51,163 nucleotides of DNA from Synergistaceae bacterium (GCA_031269245.1 JAISZL010000081.1:1-51163), one strand, 5' to 3'. Positions 24,670 to 36,034 are shown, numbered from the stretch's first letter. Notes: generated by a model from the letters alone, not told the origin. Translations and numbers: made by a program.

Positions 24670-25476
24670 ATGGATCCTGAGGTATTGTCGCTGGGTTTGC
24701 TGCAGGGCCTGACGGAGTTCCTTCCCGTCAGCAGCTCCGGCCACCTGGCTTTGGCGAAGGCTTTGACAGGGGCCGGAGATTTGAGCCTCGCCTTCGACTT
24801 GGTTTTGCACGTCTCCACGCTCTTGGCGGTGCTGATATATTTTTCCCGGGATATATCCTCCCTGTTGCTCGAATGGCTGTACGGCATGGCGAACGCCAAC
24901 GCCAGACGGTGGATCGGCTGGAGGTTCGGATGGGCCGTGATAGCGGGCTCGTTCATGACGGTACCCACCGCGGTGTTTTTGAAACCGCTCATCGAGGACG
25001 TGTCGGGCAACATGCTGCTCTTGGGCGGCAACTTCTGGATCACGGCGTTGATACTGCTGTCGGCTAAATTTTTGAAGACGGGGGACCGGATGGTCCGCGC
25101 GCGCGACGGCGCGTTCGTCGGATTGATCCAGGGGATCGCCGTGCTGCCGGGCATCTCGCGCTCCTGCGCCACGATATGGGCGGGCCTAGTTTCGGGGCTG
25201 TCCAGGGACGAGGCGTTCCGGTTCTCGTTCCTGCTCTCTGTGCCAGTGGTGTTGGGCGCAGCCCTGTACGAGGCGAGGGAGCTGGGGGGCTATGAGGAGT
25301 TCTTGGACGCGCTTCCGCGGGGATGGCCCGTCGCCTCGATAATCGCCTTCGTGTCCGGCTTCGTCTCGCTCGCCCTGCTGAAGAGGCTCGTCACCAGCGA
25401 CAAGTGGTGGCTGTTTTCCCTGTATTGCGCGGTTCTCGGAGGAGCTGCCGCGGTTTATTCGATCATTGGGGTGTGA
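24670..25476 (+). CDS. uppP: undecaprenyl-diphosphatase (BacA/UppP)
   Basis: A 268-residue membrane phosphatase that recycles the undecaprenyl lipid carrier for wall and polymer synthesis. The family motifs are LQGLTEFLPVSSSGHL (residues 11-26, with Glu16 and Ser22) and GLIQGIAVLPGISRSCAT in the second half. It begins 0 bp after the phosphate transporter and its stop overlaps the next start (TGATG), so it sits in a tight operon with wall-related genes. Confidence 0.97.
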   Translation: MDPEVLSLGLLQGLTEFLPVSSSGHLALAKALTGAGDLSLAFDLVLHVSTLLAVLIYFSRDISSLLLEWLYGMANANARRWIGWRFGWAVIAGSFMTVPTAVFLKPLIEDVSGNMLLLGGNFWITALILLSAKFLKTGDRMVRARDGAFVGLIQGIAVLPGISRSCATIWAGLVSGLSRDEAFRFSFLLSVPVVLGAALYEARELGGYEEFLDALPRGWPVASIIAFVSGFVSLALLKRLVTSDKWWLFSLYCAVLGGAAAVYSIIGV

Positions 25477-25730
25477 TGGCTGTGTCGATTGCTAAGATTT
25501 CCGCGCATAAGTGGCTGATCTTCATCGCGTGCGTGATATTCGGCACGCTGCTGGGTATTTTTTTCCAACATTTCGAGACTACGGTCCCGATATTCAAGGA
25601 CATAGCGAATTTTCGCATAGCGGTGCGGAAGGTGGACCTTTTGGCACTGTCATTCGGTTTTGACTTCGCGCTTCGAATGAACCTCGGAACGTTCGTGGGC
25701 GGTGTAGTGGGGCTGCTCTTCATACGATGA
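25476..25730 (+). CDS. DUF4321 small membrane protein
   Basis: 84 residues with two membrane segments (about 10-28 and 62-83) around a short amphipathic part; VDLLALSFGFDFALRMNLGTF is the typical DUF4321 pattern. The start ATG shares one base with the uppP stop and the stop overlaps maf by 4 bp. DUF4321 genes commonly sit next to maf in anaerobic lineages, as I recall. Its function is unknown. It is small and easily missed, but the overlaps on both sides support it. Confidence 0.8.
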   Translation: MAVSIAKISAHKWLIFIACVIFGTLLGIFFQHFETTVPIFKDIANFRIAVRKVDLLALSFGFDFALRMNLGTFVGGVVGLLFIR

Positions 25731-26341
25731 CGGAGCGGCTCATACTCGCGTCGAACAGTCCGCGCAGACGGGAGATATTGAGTTCCATCGGACTGCGCTT
25801 CGACGCCGTGGGTCCTGACGTCGAGGAACTCCGGATTCCGGGCGAGACGCCGGGCCAGATGGCCCGGCGTCTCGCGGGCGACAAGGCGCTCTGTGTGTCG
25901 AATGGCAATCCGGGCCGCGTCGTCCTGGGCGCGGACACCGTTGTGGACTTGGACGGAGAGGTATTCGGCAAGCCGTCGGACCGGGATGACGCGCTGCGGA
26001 TGTTGCGCGCGCTGAATGGCAGAACGCACATGGTCCACACGGGAGTGGCTCTCGCCTTGTCGGGGGAGATATTGGAGAGCGGGGTCGAGACGACGAGGGT
26101 TGTCTTCGGGGATCTGCCGGACGACGAGATAAATAGGTTCGCGGCATTGGGACTCGGGGATGACAAGGCTGGCGCGTATGCCATTCAGGGCAGGGGTGCC
26201 CTGATGGTCGAGAGAATAGAAGGGTGTTACTATAACGTGGTGGGTCTGCCTGTTTTCAGGCTGAAGAGGATGTTGGGAAGGCATATGCCCGATTTGTTGT
26301 CGAGGGGAGGCGAGTCGGATTATGGCGAAAGTGTTCGATGA
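25727..26341 (+). CDS. maf: Maf-family nucleoside triphosphate pyrophosphatase
   Basis: A 204-residue house-cleaning pyrophosphatase that removes non-canonical nucleotides (dTTP/UTP type). It has the N-terminal ASNSPRRREILSSIG motif (residues 8-22), VVLGADTVVDLDGEVFGKP, RTHMVHTGVAL, GDDKAGAYAIQGRGALMVE and GCYYNVVGLPV. It overlaps the preceding gene by 4 bp and the following one by 20 bp. Confidence 0.96.
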   Translation: MTERLILASNSPRRREILSSIGLRFDAVGPDVEELRIPGETPGQMARRLAGDKALCVSNGNPGRVVLGADTVVDLDGEVFGKPSDRDDALRMLRALNGRTHMVHTGVALALSGEILESGVETTRVVFGDLPDDEINRFAALGLGDDKAGAYAIQGRGALMVERIEGCYYNVVGLPVFRLKRMLGRHMPDLLSRGGESDYGESVR

Positions 26342-28379
26342 CGCGGGAAAAACATTCAATGACGCCGGCGAGAATGCCGCCAAGAGGCGCGGAAGGAGCG
26401 AGGACAGGGGCGGTTTGGGCCGCCACTCGGCGGACAGGCGCCGCGCGGCGGGCGAGCCCAGGCACGCGCTCTGTTCCGCCGAAAAATTTTTTTGGGCGAT
26501 GTTGCTTATAGCGACGCTGCTCTCGAGCCGGGATATCATGCGGCGGCTGGGCATAGAGTGGAGGCACAGGACCGTCGCCGTCATCGTGGAGTACAGGGAC
26601 GTGGTGCTTCTTTCAAGGCAGGCGGGGGAGTCTCCGGAGATCACCTACGCGAAGATGCGCGAGCGCGGGGCAGTCGGGATAACCGCGGCCGAGCTGACGG
26701 GAAAGGATTTGGCCTCCGGCATGCTGCCGCTGACCTATGGCTCTCTCGCGTCACTTCCGTACTTCGCGCGGAGCGGCCTGAACGAACCACTCGATCATGC
26801 CGCTCTCCTGGTGGACAATGCCGATCCCAACCTTCAAAACATCGTCGATTTTTTGCGTTTGCGGATGAAGGGCCTGGTCATAAACCCCTCGGTCTCCAAT
26901 ACGCTGATAGTGCTTCCCAATTCCCCGGACGAGCTGGCTGACGCCGGGGTGCTTCCTGATTTCGGAGCGCTCTCCTTCGCGGAGAGGGAGGGGATCGTGT
27001 CCCTGTACCGTCCGGCGCCATCTCCGGGCGTGAGCGGAACCGTAGCCTCGGACACCATAAGGTGGCTTGATGGCAGGTATCCGGCCATCTCGGGCGTCGT
27101 CCCGGCGGGGCAGATCATCGTCGGCTTCCCCGACGTAGCGCCGTTCGCGCAAGCGCTGAAAGAGCTCGATATACCGGTCGCTCAGGCCGAGTTCATCAGG
27201 CAGATAGGCATATCGGAGCTGCTGTCCCTGGTGCGGCCGTCCATACTCCCGCTGCACAGCCTGGTCAGGGACGAGCTGATATCGCGCAGGATGACGCGAA
27301 ACCAGATAATCGAAAGAATGGTCAGGGCGGTGCACGAGCGATCGATAAGGATATTGCTCCTGCGGCCTTACGAACTCTACAGCGTGGGAAAACTCGATCC
27401 GTTCCTGGACGACTTGCGGAGCATAAAGGACTCGCTGAACAGGAAGGGCTACGCCGTGGGCTGGCCGGAGGCGATCCCGATGTTCGGCTCGTCGCTGCCG
27501 GCGGCCGTTGGCTTGGCCGCGGTCTTTCTGGTCACGCTATGGTCCTACGCACTCAGGTATTCGGGCGCCTTGGAGTTCGAGGTGACCTTCGGGGGCGCGG
27601 TTGTGATGTGCCTGTCCTCGCTGGCGCTTGGCTTCGCCGCCTGGAAGATATACATGGTATCCCGGCCGCTAGGCGGATTTTGTTCCGCGCTCGTGGCCAC
27701 GGAGGCCGCGCTTTGGGCGATGGATCGCTACGAGAAGCTCTTTGCCGGCATGATAGCGGGGCTGCTGATCGTCCTGGCCGGAGGGCTGTCGATAGCCGCG
27801 TTTTACGGAACCACGGACGCGATGCTGCGCCTCGCGCCATTCTCGGGCGTGAAGCTCACCCTGCTGCTGCCGCCGCTTCTGCTGATGGCATACGACCTGA
27901 AGGGGCGGATCCATCCGGAGTCCCTGGCTGAAATTGTCTCGCGCCCTCCGCTTTGGGGGGAGCTGGCGCTGATGGCTCTGATGCTGCTGGGGGCGGCCGT
28001 GATGACGGTGCGAAGCGGTAACGTTTCGTTCGTGCCCGGATGGGAGGCGCGCTTCAGGGACATTCTGGAGAGGGTGATGTGGATAAGGCCGAGGACTAAG
28101 GAGTTTCTCGTCGGCTACCCCTGCCTTTTCATCTACTACGCGTTCAAAAACAGGGGATGGGCGCCGAATTACAGGGAGGTCCTGAGAATAGGAGCGTCTC
28201 TCGCCTATTCGTCGGCCATCAACACCTTCACTCACTTTCACACGCTTCTGCCGTTGACCGTAGTCAGAGTCGTCAACGGCTGGTGGCTGGGGGTGGTTGT
28301 CGGTTTAGCGGTCCTGGTGCTGATAGACTATCTCTGCGTTCCGATCTGGAGGATGGGCGGCAGGGAGCTCTTCGACTGA
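26322..28379 (+). CDS. DUF5693 family multi-pass membrane protein
   Basis: A 685-residue protein. A charged N-terminus (residues 1-48) precedes a membrane segment near 50-68. An extracytoplasmic part of about 310 residues (69-385: VAVIVEYRDVVLLSRQAG, ITAAELTGKD, PFAQALKELDIPVAQAEFIRQIG) is followed by about eight membrane segments to the C-terminus. I recall DUF5693 proteins being encoded directly upstream of csaB, as here; start and stop overlap both neighbours. A role in exporting or modifying a wall polymer is a guess from that context. The repeated start MAKVFDDAGKTFNDAGENA is unusual but its ATG is the only one fitting the overlap. Confidence 0.75.
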   Translation: MAKVFDDAGKTFNDAGENAAKRRGRSEDRGGLGRHSADRRRAAGEPRHALCSAEKFFWAMLLIATLLSSRDIMRRLGIEWRHRTVAVIVEYRDVVLLSRQAGESPEITYAKMRERGAVGITAAELTGKDLASGMLPLTYGSLASLPYFARSGLNEPLDHAALLVDNADPNLQNIVDFLRLRMKGLVINPSVSNTLIVLPNSPDELADAGVLPDFGALSFAEREGIVSLYRPAPSPGVSGTVASDTIRWLDGRYPAISGVVPAGQIIVGFPDVAPFAQALKELDIPVAQAEFIRQIGISELLSLVRPSILPLHSLVRDELISRRMTRNQIIERMVRAVHERSIRILLLRPYELYSVGKLDPFLDDLRSIKDSLNRKGYAVGWPEAIPMFGSSLPAAVGLAAVFLVTLWSYALRYSGALEFEVTFGGAVVMCLSSLALGFAAWKIYMVSRPLGGFCSALVATEAALWAMDRYEKLFAGMIAGLLIVLAGGLSIAAFYGTTDAMLRLAPFSGVKLTLLLPPLLLMAYDLKGRIHPESLAEIVSRPPLWGELALMALMLLGAAVMTVRSGNVSFVPGWEARFRDILERVMWIRPRTKEFLVGYPCLFIYYAFKNRGWAPNYREVLRIGASLAYSSAINTFTHFHTLLPLTVVRVVNGWWLGVVVGLAVLVLIDYLCVPIWRMGGRELFD

Positions 28380-29431
28380 TGGGGAGGGGCTTCGGCGGGG
28401 CCTCGTTCGACGTCCTGCTGGCCGGCTATTTCGGCTTCGGCAACCTCGGCGATGAGCTGCTCGCTCGCTCCGCGGTCGAGCGCCTTTCGGACATGGGCAT
28501 ATCTCCCGGCAGGGTCGCCATGTTGTCCGGCGACCCTGGGGCCTCGGAGGCGAGCTTCGGAGTGCGGGCGTTTGACAGGTGGGGCGCGCGGTCCGTATCG
28601 GAGGCGCTTGATATGTCCAGGTCCCTTCTCCTCGCGGGGGGAGGTCTGTTTCAAGATTCGACCAGCGTGCGCTCGTGCGTCTATTATTGGGGCCTGGCGC
28701 GGATGGCGGGCTGGAAGTCCAGGCCCGTATGGGCGTTGGGCCAGTCAGTGGGCCCCCTCTCCAGCCGTTTGTCGAGATATTTGGCGCGCGACGCCCTGTC
28801 GCGGTGCGAGTACCTGGCTGTGAGGGATGCGGCCTCGAGCGGGGCACTCGATGTCATGGGCGTGCCGCACGAGATCATGCCGGACATGGTGCTCGCGCTG
28901 CCGGTCCCGGAGGTGTCCGCCCCCAACTCCAACGTTGTGTTGGTCAACATTCGGCCCTGCGCCGGCGGCGCGGAGAGCGGGCTCTCCGTTGCTAAGGCGG
29001 CTTGCGCGTGCCGGGCGGCCGGGATGGAGCTCGCGTATGTCGCCATGTCGCGCGAGGACGAGCTGGAGATGAAAAAATTTCAGGGGGCCGGCGATCTCCC
29101 TGGAGGAGATGTAACGGCGGTCGGCAGTTTGGACGAGTTCGTCTCCGAGGCGAGACGCGCGCGGGCGGCGATAGGCATGAGACTGCACTTTGGAATTTTG
29201 TCGGTGTTGGCGGGCCTCGCGGTCGCGCTGTCGCCCTACGACCCAAAGGTGGCGTGTTTCGCGCGAGACTGGGGCGTCAAACTCCTGAATTCGGACGATG
29301 CCCGCGAGCGCTTCGACGTGACGCGGTTATTGACAAACTCGCATTTTCAGGATAAAAGGAAACGTGAAAGCGCCGCCGCACTGGTTGCCAGCCACTTTGA
29401 CGCCGGAGCGCGATGCGTTCTGGGGGAATAG
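28379..29431 (+). CDS. csaB: polysaccharide pyruvyl transferase CsaB
   Basis: A 350-residue transferase that adds pyruvate ketals to secondary cell-wall polysaccharide, the ligand of SLH domains. The start VLLAGYFGFGNLGDELLARS, then LLLAGGGLFQDSTSVRSCVYYWGL, VWALGQSVGPLSS, LAVRDAASSGAL and the late AAIGMRLHFGILSVLAGL are family hallmarks. The ATG shares one base with the upstream stop (TGATG); an upstream start at 28157 in the same frame would overlap DUF5693 by 220 bp and is rejected. In diderms with SLH-bearing outer-membrane proteins, CsaB helps tether the outer membrane to the wall. Confidence 0.93.
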   Translation: MGRGFGGASFDVLLAGYFGFGNLGDELLARSAVERLSDMGISPGRVAMLSGDPGASEASFGVRAFDRWGARSVSEALDMSRSLLLAGGGLFQDSTSVRSCVYYWGLARMAGWKSRPVWALGQSVGPLSSRLSRYLARDALSRCEYLAVRDAASSGALDVMGVPHEIMPDMVLALPVPEVSAPNSNVVLVNIRPCAGGAESGLSVAKAACACRAAGMELAYVAMSREDELEMKKFQGAGDLPGGDVTAVGSLDEFVSEARRARAAIGMRLHFGILSVLAGLAVALSPYDPKVACFARDWGVKLLNSDDARERFDVTRLLTNSHFQDKRKRESAAALVASHFDAGARCVLGE

Positions 29432-29666
29432 CAAGGAATTTTCTAGGAGAGGCGAGCTCGGGGGGATAGCGCTCGCGGTTCGCGAGGACATTGCTCGGAT
29501 GGCCGGAGTGGCTTGTGCGCGCGGACTCTGCTTGGCGTCGGGAGGGTACGGGGTTTTTATAGCTTCGCCTCTCAATCCGTTGTTGATTGTCGGCGGATAT
29601 GAGCAAATTCGTTCTTCGGTTGTTATTCCTAATTTAAAAATAGTGTTATCATTAGTGCAAGAGTAG
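29364..29666 (+). CDS. small hypothetical protein overlapping the csaB end
   Basis: A possible 100-residue protein that starts at a GTG 68 bp before the csaB stop, in another frame, with AAAGGA just upstream. The middle (GELGGIALAVREDIARMAGV, then LCLASGGYGVFIASPLNPLL) looks protein-like and keeps GC-rich third positions. The last 15 codons are AT-rich. I recognise no family. It may also be a chance open frame in the csaB-ftsE gap. The candidate ftsE promoter lies inside it. Confidence 0.4.
   Translation: MKAPPHWLPATLTPERDAFWGNSKEFSRRGELGGIALAVREDIARMAGVACARGLCLASGGYGVFIASPLNPLLIVGGYEQIRSSVVIPNLKIVLSLVQE
29621..29650 (+). promoter_or_regulatory. possible promoter for the ftsEX operon
   Basis: TTGTTA (29621-29626), an 18-bp spacer and TGTTAT (29645-29650) in the only AT-rich stretch before ftsE. 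Both boxes are imperfect. Confidence 0.35.
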
Positions 29667-29717
29667 AGAGATAGTGCACAATGTCGTTCAGGTATGGGCC
29701 ATGCGCAGGAGGTAAAT

Positions 29718-30413
29718 ATGGATATTCGCTTTTCCGGGGTAAGCAAGATCTTCTACCCTGACATAACAGCCCTCGAGGATGTGTATCTTGAGATACCGAA
29801 GGGCGAGTTCGTGTATCTCGTGGGCCCCACCGGTTCCGGGAAGACCACGTTGTTGCGTTGCATAACGAGGGAGGTCGCGCCCACAAGGGGGCAGATCACG
29901 GTCGGGTCGTTTTCGCTTCGCAAGATAAGCAGGGTGGACCTGTCCGTGTTCAGACGGGACATCGGAATAATCTTTCAGGACTTCTGCCTTCTTCCCCACT
30001 TAAACGTATTTGAAAACGTGGCCTTCGTGCTGGAGGTCCTTGGCGCGCCGTCCAGGGAGGTCAAGGAGCGTACTGGGGAGATATTGGACCAGGTCAACCT
30101 CTGGCGCAGGCGCTTCCTCTATCCCCCTCAGCTCTCCGGCGGCGAGCAGCAGCGCGTCGCGGTGGCCCGCGCGATAGTGAACTCGCCATCCGTCCTGCTG
30201 GCCGACGAGCCGACGGGAAACCTGGATCTTCACACCGCGGAGGAGATAATGCAGCTCATCGTGTCCATAAACGCGCTCGGCACGACGGTGATAATGGCCA
30301 CGCACAATCAGTACCTGGTGGACGCCTACAGGCAGCGCGTGGTGGGCATCAAGGCCGGGCGCGTGGTGCGGGACGAGAAGAGAGGGAGGTACAACCTCGA
30401 TGGGGAGCTTTAA
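29718..30413 (+). CDS. ftsE: cell-division ATP-binding protein FtsE
   Basis: A 231-residue ABC ATPase that pairs with FtsX to control wall hydrolysis at division or elongation. It has Walker A GPTGSGKT (residues 36-43), the Q-loop in [18 protein letters not shown], signature LSGGEQQR, Walker [13 protein letters not shown] and the H-loop MATHN. The ATG at 29718 follows AGGAGGT and gives the family N-terminus [10 protein letters not shown]; eight further upstream residues are rejected. It overlaps ftsX by 14 bp. Confidence 0.95.
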   Translation: MDIRFSGVSKIFYPDITALEDVYLEIPKGEFVYLVGPTGSGKTTLLRCITREVAPTRGQITVGSFSLRKISRVDLSVFRRDIGIIFQDFCLLPHLNVFENVAFVLEVLGAPSREVKERTGEILDQVNLWRRRFLYPPQLSGGEQQRVAVARAIVNSPSVLLADEPTGNLDLHTAEEIMQLIVSINALGTTVIMATHNQYLVDAYRQRVVGIKAGRVVRDEKRGRYNLDGEL

Positions 30414-31284
30414 GTACGCCTTGCGCGACGGCACCCGCCTGATACTGAGGCACTGGGGGCTCGCATTCCTCACCGTGCTGACGTCGATGGCGGTCTTCTA
30501 CATCATAGGGGCGAGCGTGCTCCTGGTGCTGAACACGAGGCACATCGTCAACGTCCTGGAGGGGGAGCTCTCCATACAGGCGTACCTGGCGCCCAACGCC
30601 AGCTATGAGGAGGCGGCGCAGCTGGTGGCGAAGATAGACCACGTCACGAAGGTGATGATAATAACGCAGGATATGGCGATGGAGCGACTGAAGGCGCGCA
30701 TACCGGACTGGGCGGACGTATTGACCCTCTTGGGTGACAACCCGCTCCCCTCCAGCCTCGAGGTATGGGTCGACAGGGCCGACAGCGTCGAGTCGGTGGT
30801 CATGGGCCTGACGGCGATCACTCAGATAAAGGACATCGTCTACGCCGGCAGCCTCGCGGAGAAGCTCGCCAAGTTCTCCAGGTTCGCCGGGCACTTCTCG
30901 CTGGCGATGCTGGTGGTGGCCATAACGGCAAGCGCGGTGGTGCTCTTCAACACGATACGGATCGCCGTGTACTCCAAGGAGGAGGAAATAGGGATAATGC
31001 TGATGGTGGGCGCTACCCCGGCCTTCGTGGCGATGCCGTTCGTCCTCCAGGGCGTCATACTCGGAGGCGCGGGCTCGCTGGGGGCGAGCGTCCTCCTGAC
31101 CTTCAGCTACAACGGCATAATAGCGCGCCTGCGCGAGCTCATGCCCTTTCTGCCGTTTTTGGAGAGGAGCAGCGTCGTCCTCCATCTCGGCCTGATATTG
31201 GTGGGCGCGGGCGCCACCGTCAGCCTGATAGCTAGCCTGGTGGCCGTGGAGACGTTCACGAGGAGAGCGATGAAGCCGCTCTAA
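30400..31284 (+). CDS. ftsX: cell-division protein FtsX
   Basis: A 294-residue permease-like partner of FtsE: a membrane segment near 22-46, an extracytoplasmic domain of about 120 residues (SIQAYLAPNASYEEAAQLV... PLPSSLEVWV), and three C-terminal membrane segments with the typical VLFNTIRIAVYSKEEEIGIMLMVGAT loop. The extracytoplasmic domain is the docking site for the peptidoglycan hydrolase or its activator, here very probably the LytM protein encoded 21 bp downstream. Confidence 0.95.
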   Translation: MGSFKYALRDGTRLILRHWGLAFLTVLTSMAVFYIIGASVLLVLNTRHIVNVLEGELSIQAYLAPNASYEEAAQLVAKIDHVTKVMIITQDMAMERLKARIPDWADVLTLLGDNPLPSSLEVWVDRADSVESVVMGLTAITQIKDIVYAGSLAEKLAKFSRFAGHFSLAMLVVAITASAVVLFNTIRIAVYSKEEEIGIMLMVGATPAFVAMPFVLQGVILGGAGSLGASVLLTFSYNGIIARLRELMPFLPFLERSSVVLHLGLILVGAGATVSLIASLVAVETFTRRAMKPL

Positions 31285-31305
31285 TTTAAGAAAGGGGACA
31301 TTGTC

Positions 31306-32517
31306 ATGAGTGGTGACGGATCGATAGCGAAATTATTAAGGGCGGCGTGCGCGTTTGCGGTTGCGTTGACACTGTTCTCCGCGACCCCGGCGCTTTGCGC
31401 TGAACCTCAATCGCAGAAGGATATCGAGAAGGAGCTGGCAAATCAGGAAAAACAACTCCAGAAGATGGCGGCCCAGATTAAAAACAAAGAAAAACAGATA
31501 AAAGAAGCCAAGAAAAAAGAAGAAAAATTTATTAACGACCTCTCCAAGCTCAGCAATCAACTGGCTGAGGCAGAGCAGAGGCTCAACGTGACGGAGCTGA
31601 GGCGCAATCAGGTGGCGAACAGGCTGTCCGACACCGCCGCCAAAATCCTTGACATCGAAAGGCGCATAGAAAGGGCGAAAGAGCTCTTGAGCGGGCGCAT
31701 GGTGGCGGTGTACAAGTACGGAGGCGCCGCGGAGTTCAGCCTGTTCATGTCCGCGTCCGGCACGCAGGATGCGCTCTCGACGTCCTATTTGCTCTCCCGC
31801 ATAGCGGAGCAGGACAAGTCGCTGATATCCGAGATGACGACTCAGAAACAGGCGCTGAACAGCGCCAAAGCCGATTTGGAGAAGCAGAAGGAGGATCTCG
31901 AGGTCAGGAACAAGGACCTGGAGAAGCAGAAGACGACCCTTCAGCGCACCTCGCAGGAGAGGAACAAGCTCCTGCAGCAGGCGCGGAAGGACAAAGCGCT
32001 CTATCAGGCGCAGCAGGACGAGCTGCTGAAGGCGTCGACCGAGCTGAAGAGCAAGGTGAACGACCTGCTGGCCGAGAAGAAGCGTGTGCGGCGCGCCGCC
32101 AACGGCGCGTCGACGCCGATATATTATAAGGGGGGGAAGCTCGCGTGGCCTCTCAGGGGGGACATCACGAGCAACTATGGGTCCCGGGTCCATCCCGTGT
32201 TCAAGACGAAGACCACGCACACGGGGATAGACATTGACGGCAACAGGGGCGACCCCGTCCGCGCCGCCGCTGACGGAGAGGTGCTTTACACCGGATGGCT
32301 CAGGGGATACGGGCAGGTGATCATCCTCGACCACGGGGGTGACCTGACCACCGTGTACGCGCACCTGTCGGGAATAGACACGGTCGAGAACGCGAAGATA
32401 AAGGCCGGAGACAGGATAGGGCGTGTCGGCTCGACGGGCGTCGCTACCGGGAATCACCTGCACTTCGAGGTCAGGGTGAATGGGAATACCGTTAACCCGA
32501 TGAGCTACCTGCGCTAA
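31306..32517 (+). CDS. FtsEX-linked murein hydrolase: coiled coil plus LytM (M23) peptidase, EnvC-like
   Basis: A 403-residue secreted protein: signal peptide 1-32 (cleavage near ALCA|EP), long coiled coil (about 35-260, many Lys/Glu/Gln), and a C-terminal LytM domain (277-403). The zinc and catalytic residues of an active M23 peptidase appear intact: His305 and Asp309 in HTGIDID, His353 in YAHLS and His384/His386 in GNHLHFEV. E. coli EnvC has a degenerate LytM site and only activates amidases, so this protein may itself cut peptidoglycan under FtsEX control, more like Firmicutes PcsB or CwlO. AAAGGGG precedes the ATG. It lies directly after ftsX. Confidence 0.93.
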   Translation: MSGDGSIAKLLRAACAFAVALTLFSATPALCAEPQSQKDIEKELANQEKQLQKMAAQIKNKEKQIKEAKKKEEKFINDLSKLSNQLAEAEQRLNVTELRRNQVANRLSDTAAKILDIERRIERAKELLSGRMVAVYKYGGAAEFSLFMSASGTQDALSTSYLLSRIAEQDKSLISEMTTQKQALNSAKADLEKQKEDLEVRNKDLEKQKTTLQRTSQERNKLLQQARKDKALYQAQQDELLKASTELKSKVNDLLAEKKRVRRAANGASTPIYYKGGKLAWPLRGDITSNYGSRVHPVFKTKTTHTGIDIDGNRGDPVRAAADGEVLYTGWLRGYGQVIILDHGGDLTTVYAHLSGIDTVENAKIKAGDRIGRVGSTGVATGNHLHFEVRVNGNTVNPMSYLR

Positions 32518-32554
32518 ACTGGGGCATAATAAAAACAAAGGTCGGCGATGTCGC

Positions 32555-33757
32555 GTGTTTAAAAAATTTAGAGATATGCTGCTGGGTATATTCATAGGCG
32601 GGTTTATGGTGACCGCCATAATAGCCTCGGGCGCCTCCGATGGGGTGAGCGAGTGGGCCAGGCTTCTGCCGTTCTCCCAGCACAATTTGATGGTGATGAA
32701 GCAGGCCAGGGCCAGCTTGGAGTTGTTCCACGTCGACGACGAGAACGTCCCTGACGAGAGGAAGTTCTTCTTCGGGGCGATGAAGGGGATGGTGTCGGCG
32801 GTCGACGATCCCTACACCAGGTTCGTCGACCCCGACCAGTTGGCCGAGGAGGGCCTGGAGATGGAGGGCGAGTACGGCGGCCTCGGGATGTACATCGGAC
32901 AGCGCGAGGGGAAGGTGCTCGTGATAAGCCCGATAGAGGGCACGCCGGCGGAGAGGGTCGGGGTTAAACCGATGGACGAGATCGTCAAGATCGACGAACA
33001 GGTCGTGATCGGCATGGACCAGAACGAAGTGGTGAAGATACTCAGGGGTGAGCCGAACACATCCGTCACCGTGTGGATGAGGCGCTCCGGCGAGGAGGCG
33101 CTGAAGTCGTTCGACATGACCCGCGAGGTGATAAACATCAAGACCGTGCGAGCCGAGATGATGGATTCGATAGGGTACATAAGGCTCAATAATTTTCACC
33201 AGAGGACCGCGGAGGAGCTGACGGACGCGATACGCGAGGTCACGGGCAAGAGCGCGGAGGGCATCGTGCTGGACATGAGGAACAATCCGGGCGGCCTGCT
33301 CAACGTGGCGCTGGACGTGGCCTCGCAGTTTCTCGACGGCGGGCTGGTGGTGAGCATGAAGGGGCGCGTAAGACGCTATGACGAATCGCTCTACGCCGAG
33401 CGCGGGCGTGCCACGGATTTGCCGCTGGTTGTCCTGATCAACGAGGGCAGCGCCAGCGCGTCGGAGATAGTGGCCGGCGCCATTCAGGATCACAAGCGCG
33501 GCCCGCTCGTCGGCACGAAGAGCTACGGCAAGGGGCTGGTTCAGTCCCTCTTCCCTCTTCCGGACGACGCCGGGATGTACATAACGATAGCGCGGTATAC
33601 GACGCCGTCGGGGAGGATCATAGATCACAAGGGGTTGCTGCCCGATTACGTGATTGAGGGCGGCCCGACGACCGCCGTGTCCGAGGACAAACAGCTTCAG
33701 AAGGCGATCGGCGTGATGAAAAACGTTCTGCTCCCCGACCGGGAAAAGAGCATTTGA
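32555..33757 (+). CDS. carboxy-terminal processing protease, S41 family
   Basis: A 400-residue exported serine protease anchored by an N-terminal membrane segment (residues 7-26). A PDZ domain occupies about 100-190 (YGGLGMYIGQREGKVLVISP). The S41 catalytic core follows, with Ser301 in NEGSASASEIVAGA and Lys326 in KSYGKGLVQ, the usual Ser-Lys dyad 25 residues apart. IVLDMRNNPGGLLNVALDV is the typical oxyanion strand. The GTG start has only AAAG-rich upstream sequence. Placement after the LytM hydrolase suggests it may trim or degrade wall hydrolases. Confidence 0.94.
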   Translation: MFKKFRDMLLGIFIGGFMVTAIIASGASDGVSEWARLLPFSQHNLMVMKQARASLELFHVDDENVPDERKFFFGAMKGMVSAVDDPYTRFVDPDQLAEEGLEMEGEYGGLGMYIGQREGKVLVISPIEGTPAERVGVKPMDEIVKIDEQVVIGMDQNEVVKILRGEPNTSVTVWMRRSGEEALKSFDMTREVINIKTVRAEMMDSIGYIRLNNFHQRTAEELTDAIREVTGKSAEGIVLDMRNNPGGLLNVALDVASQFLDGGLVVSMKGRVRRYDESLYAERGRATDLPLVVLINEGSASASEIVAGAIQDHKRGPLVGTKSYGKGLVQSLFPLPDDAGMYITIARYTTPSGRIIDHKGLLPDYVIEGGPTTAVSEDKQLQKAIGVMKNVLLPDREKSI

Positions 33758-33779
33758 GTGCCCAAGGGGAAGGGCCGTA

Positions 33780-36028
<2,249 letters not shown>

Positions 36029-36034
36029 TTTTTG

